Shown here piece after piece: positions 1 to 5,603 of a stretch of 5,846 nt of DNA. The notes under the pieces were generated by a model. It was not told where the DNA came from and ran no database searches. It saw only the letters and a program-made list of their open reading frames with translations. The first letter of the stretch is position 1. Each line of letters starts with the position of its first letter. Both the position numbers and the translations under genes were made by a program. The DNA comes from Treponema sp. (GTDB lineage: Bacteria > Spirochaetota > Spirochaetia > Treponematales > Treponemataceae). The DNA lies in contig JAITOJ010000055.1 in NCBI GenBank assembly GCA_031290005.1, positions 1-5,846 on the forward strand, read 5' to 3'.

Positions 1-49
1 CGAAGTGAACCCCGGACTCAAGCAAACTCTTCATGGTTACTACTGCCAT
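1..49 (-). CDS. rpsB: 30S ribosomal protein S2, N-terminal fragment (cut by window edge)
   Basis: This is the first 16 codons of ribosomal protein S2, a component of the small ribosomal subunit; the rest lies beyond the left edge. Reading the minus strand from 49 gives MAVVTMKSLLESGVHF, followed by the first base of what would be a glycine codon. This matches the highly conserved S2 start (M-x-x-V-T/S-M-K-x-L-L-E-x-G-V-H-F-G-H-Q). The start is well supported: a full AAGGAG Shine-Dalgarno sequence at 60-55 lies 5 nt before the ATG. A second in-frame ATG (codon 6, 34-32) lacks such a site. The gene is divergent from the Wzi-like gene and has its own promoter and structured leader. In most bacteria rpsB is followed by tsf (elongation factor Ts), which cannot be seen here. 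Confidence 0.93.
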   Translation of the reverse strand, partial: MAVVTMKSLLESGVHF

Positions 50-166
50 GATTACTCCTTGTTCGGCAAGACGCGGGCAACTAGGGCCGCCCTTGCCGGT
101 GTTATTTCTCGTACCCCCTGCGGGGCCGGAAGATTGGGCAAACCTGTTTGCCCTGTCCATACGGAC
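50..166 (-). promoter_or_regulatory. structured 5' leader of rpsB (candidate autoregulatory or attenuator RNA)
   Basis: The predicted rpsB transcript starts near 166-164, giving a leader of about 115 nt that folds into consecutive hairpins on the minus strand. These are GTCC/GGAC at 166-163 and 158-155 (loop GTAT); GGGCAAA/TTTGCCC at 153-147 and 142-136 (loop CAGG); CCCC/GGGG at 125-122 and 118-115 (loop GCA); and CGGCAAG/CTTGCCG at 98-92 and 70-64, with an inner GCGG/CCGC stem at 90-87 and 76-73. The last hairpin ends 3 nt before the AAGGAG ribosome-binding site. Ribosomal protein operons, including rpsB, are known to be autoregulated through 5' leaders in other bacteria. That this leader binds S2 is inference: I do not recognise a described motif. 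Confidence 0.55.
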
Positions 167-171
167 GACTT

Positions 172-200
172 ACTATATCAGAAAAGAAAGAGATTGACAA
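172..200 (-). promoter_or_regulatory. sigma70-type promoter of rpsB
   Basis: The minus strand has -35 TTGTCA (200-195, 5/6 to consensus), a 17-bp spacer and -10 TATAGT (177-172, 5/6). A TGA directly before the -10 supplies an extended -10 TGn. The spacer contains a pyrimidine-rich run. This is the best promoter match in the window, as expected for a ribosomal protein gene. Transcription should begin near 166-164. Its -35 overlaps that of the divergent plus-strand promoter. Confidence 0.8.
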
Positions 201-222
201 GTGGGGGAGTGTATGTAATACT
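194..222 (+). promoter_or_regulatory. sigma70-type promoter of the Wzi-like gene
   Basis: The plus strand has a perfect -35 TTGACA (194-199), a 17-bp spacer and a weaker -10 AATACT (217-222, 4/6), helped by an extended -10 TGt at 214-216. Transcription should start near 229, giving a leader of roughly 27 nt before the ATG at 256. The -35 shares 195-199 with the rpsB -35 on the other strand, so the two promoters probably cannot be occupied by polymerase at the same time. Confidence 0.6.
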
Positions 223-255
223 GCCGATTATCTTGATAAATGGGAGAAATTAGAG

Positions 256-2157
256 ATGAAACCATGGATTGTTTTTTGTGGTATTTTTTTAGCGGGATTA
301 AGCCTGTCTCTCTCTGCACAGACCCATGTGTCGGTTCCGGTTGATAGCAGCGTTTATTATATTTTGGAGCAAGCCCAAATGCGCGGGCTTTGCGCCCCGC
401 TTCCCGGAGCAAAGCCGTATTCCCAGGCAGCGGTACGCGCCGCCATAGACGAAATTCTGGCCGCCGATGACAGTCGGCGTTTCGGGAAGCTTTCTTTAAA
501 GGAACGGGAATTTCTGCAAAATATCCGAAAGAGCTACGAAAAACCGGAAGAAGGACTTGATTTACTGCGCGGGGCTTATTATTATGACGAAACCCTCGGT
601 AAGAACAGCACACATATATCCGCAGACATGGGATTCAAGATGGATGTTTCATTCTCTGAAGGCATGGGTATTACGGCAAATACTTTTGATTGGGGATTCG
701 AGTTTTGGCCTTTTGTCTATTTTAATGGGGATATTGGAGACCATTTTTCGTTTGGGGTCAATATTTACGGCGGGATTTTGCGTTCACCCCGGGATGTGGT
801 TGGAACATATAATACCTATTATGAGCCGACTCAAGAATATCCCGGAGTCAATGATGGCGCCCACAAAAATACTTTGATTTCTACCTATAGCCAGCCTTTG
901 TCATATTTTCCCTATGCCTATAAAAAACACTGGGACGGTTTTGTGTGGAATTACAAAGAGATTTCCAATAGCGGCCAGCTTGCCTGGCCCGAAGGAATCT
1001 GTATCGGCTATTCCATGCTGCCCGAGTTGGGCGGCTCCTTTCTTGACGGCCATCTAACCTATCGGGCGGGGCGGCTCCGGCGGGAGTGGGGCGGAATGTC
1101 AGAGGGAAGCAGTCTGGTGTTTAATCAGACAGCCCAGCCCTTTGTGGCTTTGGAAACCACGGCGAGCCTTTTCCCCTGGTTCAGCTTTTCATCTTTAACC
1201 GGCGTACTTGAATATTATAACGAAAATGGTATTACAACTTCCGCTGAAACAAGCCAAAATGCTTATTCTATCGGCATGGTGGAAGTGAATTATAAAAATT
1301 ACGCCCACGTCGATTTCGGAAGCACTGTGGTCTGGGCAAAGCGCTTTGAGTTGGGCTATCTGTTCCCTTTAGTTGATAATTTCCTGTATCAAAACAACAT
1401 CGGGGATTTTGACAACATGGCTTATTTTCTCAACATGAAAGGCCAATATCCGGGAATCGGAAATCTGTGGCTTTCATTTTTTCTTGACGAAATCAATCCT
1501 GAAAAAAATATTTTTGAGCTGGATAGATCCATGTTTGCGTATCAGGCAGGCACGGTGGTGCGGTTTCCCTGGTTGTCTTTTGGGTCATTCAAACTGAGCT
1601 ATACAAAAATTGAGCCTTACTGTTATACCCACACCAAGGGATACCTGCCCTGGTATGGCGGTGAAAAAGGTGGGCTTGCCATGGAAACTTCTTACACCAA
1701 TAACGGCGAAAGTATCGGTTCTTATCTGCCTCCCAACTCAGATGAATTGTTGCTCCGTTTTGAAACCGTGCCCGGCCCCCAAACAGGCTTGCATTTTCAG
1801 TACCAGATGATTCGCCACGGCGCTGATTACGGTCCGCGGGCGGTGGACGGCAGTTCTTTGTTGTCCGAACTTGACCCCAGCGGGCGGAGTGAAAAACCAG
1901 TGTTGCGGAAATATTTTTTGAAAGACGGCGCATATCAATGGATGCATATCTTTAAAATAGGCGCGGAACACGCTTTGCCAAAGGTGCCGGTACGATTTTT
2001 TGGGGAATTCGGCGTGGTGATTTCTTATTTTACCGACATTGACCAGAGCATACTGGTGAATTCAGGAAGCCCCTCATCCTATTCCATTACCGATAACCCT
2101 TTGTATCCAAAATCAACACGGGTTATCGCTACTGTCGGTATCCGACTGTTTCCGTAA
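256..2157 (+). CDS. exported Wzi-like outer-membrane beta-barrel protein (capsule assembly family)
   Basis: The 633-residue product probably sits in the outer membrane and may help hold or organise surface polysaccharide, as E. coli Wzi does for capsule. Residues 1-21 form a signal peptide: K2, a hydrophobic core IVFCGIFLAGLSLSLS, and likely cleavage after A21. Residues 29-100 form a helical segment with the V-P-x-D-S-x-V-Y and K-P-Y-S-Q motifs often seen at the start of Wzi-like and related spirochaetal proteins. The rest is rich in aromatic, alternating beta strands, and the chain ends in a strand-like RVIATVGIRLFP. The ATG at 256 is chosen over the in-frame ATG at 148 because the signal peptide begins there and GGGAG (242-246) lies 9 nt upstream; the 148 start would also precede the promoter. 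E. coli Wzi is shorter (about 480 residues). Family assignment is by remembered pattern; ligand and exact role are unknown. It is convergent with the glycosyltransferase operon. Confidence 0.72.
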   Translation: MKPWIVFCGIFLAGLSLSLSAQTHVSVPVDSSVYYILEQAQMRGLCAPLPGAKPYSQAAVRAAIDEILAADDSRRFGKLSLKEREFLQNIRKSYEKPEEGLDLLRGAYYYDETLGKNSTHISADMGFKMDVSFSEGMGITANTFDWGFEFWPFVYFNGDIGDHFSFGVNIYGGILRSPRDVVGTYNTYYEPTQEYPGVNDGAHKNTLISTYSQPLSYFPYAYKKHWDGFVWNYKEISNSGQLAWPEGICIGYSMLPELGGSFLDGHLTYRAGRLRREWGGMSEGSSLVFNQTAQPFVALETTASLFPWFSFSSLTGVLEYYNENGITTSAETSQNAYSIGMVEVNYKNYAHVDFGSTVVWAKRFELGYLFPLVDNFLYQNNIGDFDNMAYFLNMKGQYPGIGNLWLSFFLDEINPEKNIFELDRSMFAYQAGTVVRFPWLSFGSFKLSYTKIEPYCYTHTKGYLPWYGGEKGGLAMETSYTNNGESIGSYLPPNSDELLLRFETVPGPQTGLHFQYQMIRHGADYGPRAVDGSSLLSELDPSGRSEKPVLRKYFLKDGAYQWMHIFKIGAEHALPKVPVRFFGEFGVVISYFTDIDQSILVNSGSPSSYSITDNPLYPKSTRVIATVGIRLFP

Positions 2158-2165
2158 GCTGATTT

Positions 2166-2213
2166 GGGTATAAAAAAAGCCATGTGAAGCATCACATGGC
2201 TTTTTTTATACCC
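2166..2213. terminator. bidirectional rho-independent terminator
   Basis: This is a perfect 22-bp inverted repeat: arms 2166-2187 and 2192-2213, with a 4-nt loop AGCA (2188-2191). The core stem GCCATGTGA/TCACATGGC is flanked by an A7 tract and a T7 tract, so either strand yields a hairpin followed by U7. It begins 8 nt after the stop codon of the Wzi-like gene. It also ends the minus-strand operon, whose last stop codon (2208-2206) lies inside the right arm. Confidence 0.95.
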
Positions 2214-3303
2214 GCTTACACTCAGCGAGTATTTTTTGTATCCTCTTGCAAAATTCCGCTTTGGAAAATTGCCGCACGTGGTCTGTAAATTGCTGCCGGC
2301 TTGCGAAGTAGATTTCCATCCCCTCAAACCGGTCTAACGCCTGGATAAGCGAAGCGGGGGTTTGTTCGTCAAAGAAGATGCCGGTCACGTTTTCCTGTAT
2401 GGTGTCCAGAACGCCCCCTTTCCGGTAGGCGATGACCGGACAGCCGGCGGCGGCGGCCTCTACGGGAATGATACCGAAGTCCTCGATGCCGGGAAAGAGC
2501 AGGGCTTTTGCGCGAGAGAAATAGCCGGCGATTTCCGCGTCAGAGACCCTGCCCGCGAAAGTGACTAACCCGGATTTTCCCCGGCGTTTGATGTCTTTCG
2601 CCTTCGCGCCCGCGCCGATGACAACCAACTTCCTGCCCGAAGCGGCGCAGGCTTCAATGGCAATGTCTGCGCGTTTGTAGCCCACCATCTGCCCGAAAAA
2701 AAGATAAAAATCTTCGCTCTTCCGCTCAATGTCAAGATATTTTTCAATGTCCACCGGCGGGAAGACAATTTCCGCTTCCCGGTTATAGTACCGCCTGATT
2801 CGCTTTGCCACATAGGATGAATTGGCGACAAACCGGTCAACCAGATTGGCCGACATCACATCCCAGAGCCGCAGGCCGGGAATCAGGCGCTTCATGAAAA
2901 AGCGCGTCAGAAACCCCGCTTTTCTGAAATACTCGTGATACATATCCCAGAGATAGCGCATGGGGCTGTGGCAGTAGCAGATATGATAGGCATCGGGATT
3001 GGGGACAACGCCCTTTGCCGGGCCGGATTCGCTAGAAATAATGAGGTCATAATCCTGTAAATTAAACTCATTTAACGCCGCGGGCATGAGGGGCATATAT
3101 TTCTGATACAGCTTTTTTGCGCACGGCAGCTTATGTATGTACGACGTGTACACTTTATGTGCCCCGATGAGCGGCGATACGGCTTTCGGGTCATACACAT
3201 GGGTATAGATGTCCGCCTGGGGGAACAGCCCCAGGAGTGCTTCCAGTACCTTTTCCCCGCCGCGCATATTGACCAGCCAGTAGTGGACAATGGCGACTTT
3301 CAT
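2206..3303 (-). CDS. GT4-family glycosyltransferase, WbaZ-like (possible mannosyltransferase)
   Basis: This 365-residue GT-B fold retaining glycosyltransferase probably transfers a sugar from a nucleotide donor to a growing surface glycan at the cytoplasmic face of the inner membrane. The N-terminal domain begins MKVAIVHYWLVNMRGGEKVLE, with the glycine-rich acceptor-side loop GGEK at 15-18. CHSPMRYLWD (111-120) and FVANS (158-162), followed by PPVD (182-185), are typical of the WbaZ-like GT4 subgroup. In the C-terminal donor-binding domain the EX7E motif is intact (E274 and E282 in EDFGIIPVE), and the basic K210-R211 is present. WbaZ itself is an O-antigen mannosyltransferase; donor and acceptor here are unproven. 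There is no signal peptide or clear membrane segment. The start overlaps the upstream glycosyltransferase stop by 4 bp (ATGA), and AGGTG at 3312-3308 can serve as its ribosome-binding site. It is the last gene of the operon, with its stop inside the terminator stem. Confidence 0.9.
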   Translation of the reverse strand: MKVAIVHYWLVNMRGGEKVLEALLGLFPQADIYTHVYDPKAVSPLIGAHKVYTSYIHKLPCAKKLYQKYMPLMPAALNEFNLQDYDLIISSESGPAKGVVPNPDAYHICYCHSPMRYLWDMYHEYFRKAGFLTRFFMKRLIPGLRLWDVMSANLVDRFVANSSYVAKRIRRYYNREAEIVFPPVDIEKYLDIERKSEDFYLFFGQMVGYKRADIAIEACAASGRKLVVIGAGAKAKDIKRRGKSGLVTFAGRVSDAEIAGYFSRAKALLFPGIEDFGIIPVEAAAAGCPVIAYRKGGVLDTIQENVTGIFFDEQTPASLIQALDRFEGMEIYFASRQQFTDHVRQFSKAEFCKRIQKILAECKRV

Positions 3304-4373
3304 GATTCACCTGCCAGTTCTTTCAAAATAATTCCGACTGTTTTTTCAAAGGTATATTTGGCCCGCAAGTCTTCCGACAGTACAAGCCGTTCCGGTTCTT
3401 TCCAGTAGAGCAGGGCGAGTAGTTTGTCTTTCAGGTCGCCGCTGTCACCGGCGCGGAAAAACGTTACCGGAAAATCCGCATAGATTTCTTTGAACACCGG
3501 AATATCCGAAATAAGCGCGGGCGTACCACAAACCATCGCTTCCAGAGGAGGATACCCAAACCCCTCATACAGCGAGGGCTGCACAAGCAGCGCGGCCTGA
3601 CAGAGCAATTCTTTCAGGCGTTCATGGGGGATAAAACCGGTAAATTCCACCGTTGAAGTGTCCAGATTTTCGAGTCTCTGGGAAAAATCGCGGTCAAAGG
3701 AGCGGAAATGGTCTTTGCTGCCCACGATGAGCAGCTTGTAGTCCAACCCCGCCTTCCGCGCCTCCGCAAAAGCGTCCAGCAGGCACGATAATCCCTTATG
3801 TTTTTTGATGTTGCCGATAAAAAGAATGGCGCGCGTTTTTTGCGCCGTCTTTGCTCCGCCGGTCAAGAGTTCTCTCTGAAACCCGTTATAGGCAACGACA
3901 ACCGGCGTTTTATTTCCAAGAAAATGCTCAAGGCGGGACTTTGAAAATTCCGACACGGTAAAAATCTTTTGTGACCGCCGCGCCGCCCTGCGGTAAAACC
4001 ACATCCGCACCGCACGGCCAAGCGGGGAGGTGAGTTCCGGCATATCAGCAAAAATGATGTCGTGAATGGTCGTATAGATCGGGACGGTAATGCCGCCGGG
4101 AATATTGAAGTAGGGGGAATAGTACAAAGCGGTTTTGTTGATAGTTTTAAGCAGGGCAGGGGGGAAGGCGCATAATTCCCGGAACGAAAAAGGTTTTACC
4201 CCGCAGTCAAGAATCCTGGTATTTTCTCGTTCGGCGGTGAGCCGTTCCAATTTTACCGGGTCGCCGATCAGTACAAAGCGATGAGGGGAATTCAGGAAAC
4301 AGGACAGGCATTCCCAGAGGTACACGCCCACGCCGCTTGCGCCGAGCATCCGGCAGTCAATGGTGATGGTCAT
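3300..4373 (-). CDS. GT4-family glycosyltransferase (MtfB/WbcX-like)
   Basis: This 357-residue GT-B glycosyltransferase is of family GT4, probably a second sugar transferase for the same glycan as its neighbour. The N-terminus has the typical IDCRMLGASGVGVY pattern (5-18), with the SGVGVY loop near the donor or acceptor site. TTIHDIIF (101-108) carries the conserved H104-D105, and FTVSEFSK (138-145) is the usual inter-domain motif. In the C-terminal domain, FIGNIKKHKG (185-194) is the donor phosphate-binding region, and the EX7E motif is intact (E270 and E278 in EGFGYPPLE). The length is normal for the family. The start codon overlaps the stop of the upstream ATPase gene (ATGA, 4373-4370), and I see no good Shine-Dalgarno sequence before it, so translation probably depends on coupling. 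The stop overlaps the next gene in the same way. The sugar specificity cannot be told from sequence. Confidence 0.9.
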   Translation of the reverse strand: MTITIDCRMLGASGVGVYLWECLSCFLNSPHRFVLIGDPVKLERLTAERENTRILDCGVKPFSFRELCAFPPALLKTINKTALYYSPYFNIPGGITVPIYTTIHDIIFADMPELTSPLGRAVRMWFYRRAARRSQKIFTVSEFSKSRLEHFLGNKTPVVVAYNGFQRELLTGGAKTAQKTRAILFIGNIKKHKGLSCLLDAFAEARKAGLDYKLLIVGSKDHFRSFDRDFSQRLENLDTSTVEFTGFIPHERLKELLCQAALLVQPSLYEGFGYPPLEAMVCGTPALISDIPVFKEIYADFPVTFFRAGDSGDLKDKLLALLYWKEPERLVLSEDLRAKYTFEKTVGIILKELAGES

Positions 4374-5494
4374 GAGAGCAAAAAATCTTCCACGTTTTCA
4401 GGGGTCACCAGGGTAACCGTTGCCTGGGGATAGGCTTCCAGAAATTGCTTGGGAACCTTGTATTTTGCGGCGGGATTCCATTTAAATTCAAACGCCTGAA
4501 TCTGCCCGTCCCCTTCTTCCAGGTAGTCGATTTCCTGCTGGCTTACGGTGCGCCAGAACCAGCAATTTCGCCAGAGCTGGTCATAGTCCAGTTTTTTTTG
4601 CCGCTCCGAAACCAGAAAATTCTCCCAGAGCGCCCCGACATCGGCCCGCTTTTCCGGGATGGAGAAATCGGCGATTACCGCGTTGCGGATACCGTTGTCA
4701 TAAAAATAGATTTTCTTGCTATTTTTCAGCTCATTCCGTAAATTCCGGCTGAACGAAGCCAGGCGGAAAATCACAAAACATTGCTCCAGCAGCACGATGT
4801 ATTTTTCCACGGTTTTAGTGTCCAGCCCGCAGGTCTGGCCCAGTTCCGAATAGGACACCTGGGAACCCACCTGAAACGACAGGGCTTGCAGCAGTTTGAG
4901 CAGTTTGTCTGGCTTCTGTATCTGCTCCCAGGTCAGAATATCTTTGTATAAATAGCTGTCGGACAGGAGTTTCAGCAATTCCCGCTCGTTTCCCGGATTG
5001 GTAACTACTTCGGGATAATAACCATATGTCAAACGATGGGGGATCAGGCGTTTTTCGTCCAGCAAGCCGTGGCGGGCCGCCATTTCGGCAAAGGACAGGG
5101 GATACATCTTGTATTCCCATTTTCTGCCCGTGAGCGGCTCATTTACCTGATTTGCCAAATCGAATGACGAACTGCCCGTGGCAATCACTTGTATATCAGA
5201 TAATTGGTCCACGATCAGCTTGAGCTTGAGACCTATATCCCTGATTCGCTGGGCTTCGTCGATAATCACCCGCTTTTTACCGCCGAAAACAGCCATAAAG
5301 CGGGTGGATGAGCTATTCTCAAAAAGGGCCTGCACATCCGCGTCATCGCCGTTCAGAAAAAGGGTGTCCGCAGAATCTTTTGCCCAGTTCCGGATAAGGG
5401 TGGTTTTTCCCACCTGCCGCGCACCCATAAGCAGGATAACTTTGCCGGTTCCGAAGCGTTTCCGGATGGATTTGTCAAGAATTCGATCTATCAT
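4370..5494 (-). CDS. AAA_14 / DUF4143 family ATPase
   Basis: This 374-residue protein is a P-loop ATPase of the AAA_14 plus DUF4143 architecture; the cellular role of this family is not established. Visible motifs are Walker A GARQVGKT (24-31), Walker B VIIDE (76-80) followed by AQ, a sensor-like VIATGSS (103-109), and the family signatures LTGRKWEYKMYPLSFAE (121-137) and YGYYPEV (157-163). YLYKDIL (181-187) opens the DUF4143 part. It contains a winged-helix-like stretch (about 200-247) and then a PD-(D/E)xK-like pattern, with EID at 321-323 and EFK at 336-338. All catalytic ATPase residues appear intact. The start matches family N-termini, although no clear Shine-Dalgarno sequence precedes it. 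It is the first gene of a tightly coupled operon with two glycosyltransferases, an uncommon setting for this family. Regulation may involve the tandem repeats upstream. Confidence 0.88.
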   Translation of the reverse strand: MIDRILDKSIRKRFGTGKVILLMGARQVGKTTLIRNWAKDSADTLFLNGDDADVQALFENSSSTRFMAVFGGKKRVIIDEAQRIRDIGLKLKLIVDQLSDIQVIATGSSSFDLANQVNEPLTGRKWEYKMYPLSFAEMAARHGLLDEKRLIPHRLTYGYYPEVVTNPGNERELLKLLSDSYLYKDILTWEQIQKPDKLLKLLQALSFQVGSQVSYSELGQTCGLDTKTVEKYIVLLEQCFVIFRLASFSRNLRNELKNSKKIYFYDNGIRNAVIADFSIPEKRADVGALWENFLVSERQKKLDYDQLWRNCWFWRTVSQQEIDYLEEGDGQIQAFEFKWNPAAKYKVPKQFLEAYPQATVTLVTPENVEDFLLS

Positions 5495-5500
5495 GCTCGT

Positions 5501-5529
5501 AGTTTACTGGAATTTTCCTGAAAAAGCAA
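5501..5529 (-). promoter_or_regulatory. possible promoter of the ATPase-glycosyltransferase operon
   Basis: The minus strand has TTGCTT (5529-5524) and TAAACT (5506-5501) separated by exactly 17 bp. They match the -35 consensus at 3/6 and the -10 at 4/6, so this is a weak prediction. Transcription from it would start at or next to the ATG at 5494, giving a leaderless mRNA; this fits the lack of a Shine-Dalgarno sequence. A partly symmetric GGAA-TT-TTCC element (5509-5518) lies in the spacer. Confidence 0.35.
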
Positions 5530-5531
5530 GC

Positions 5532-5595
5532 AAAATAGCTATTTTTGTGGAATGTAATCCATAAAAATAGTCATTTTTGTGGAATGTAATCCATA
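5532..5595. repeat. two tandem 32-bp repeat units upstream of the ATPase gene
   Basis: Units 5532-5563 and 5564-5595 are directly adjacent and identical at 30 of 32 positions; they differ only by CT versus TC (5539-5540, 5571-5572). Each holds TGGAATGTAATCCA (5548-5561 and 5580-5593), an imperfect dyad with TGGA/TCCA arms. Unit 1 begins with a perfect 14-bp palindrome AAAATAGCTATTTT (5532-5545). The 32-bp period is about three helical turns, so both sites face the same side of DNA, which suits a tandem operator. Function is inferred from position only. Confidence 0.85.
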
Positions 5596-5603
5596 TTTAT
5601 CTA

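Noticed and set aside
50..170. Independent small RNA gene in the left intergenic region
   Set aside because: The hairpins are explained more simply as the leader of rpsB, since they lie between its promoter and its ribosome-binding site on the same strand.
5..253. Plus-strand open frame of 82 codons at the left end
   Set aside because: It is antisense to the rpsB start, its leader and both promoters. The minus-strand reading gives a clear S2 N-terminus with a perfect Shine-Dalgarno sequence.
148..255. Upstream in-frame ATG at 148 as the start of the Wzi-like gene
   Set aside because: It would precede the predicted promoter and place 36 polar residues before an obvious signal peptide. The ATG at 256 has a good ribosome-binding site.
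1589..1971. Minus-strand open frames inside the Wzi-like gene
   Set aside because: They lie wholly within a well-supported gene, have no recognisable domain or ribosome-binding site, and look like reading-frame shadows.
5532..5595. CRISPR array
   Set aside because: The two 32-bp units are directly adjacent with no spacers, and no cas genes are present.
5596..5603. Terminator between the phnW-like gene and the ATPase gene
   Set aside because: There is no GC-rich hairpin followed by a T run. The only strong palindrome (5532-5545) is entirely AT-rich apart from its centre, so read-through remains possible.
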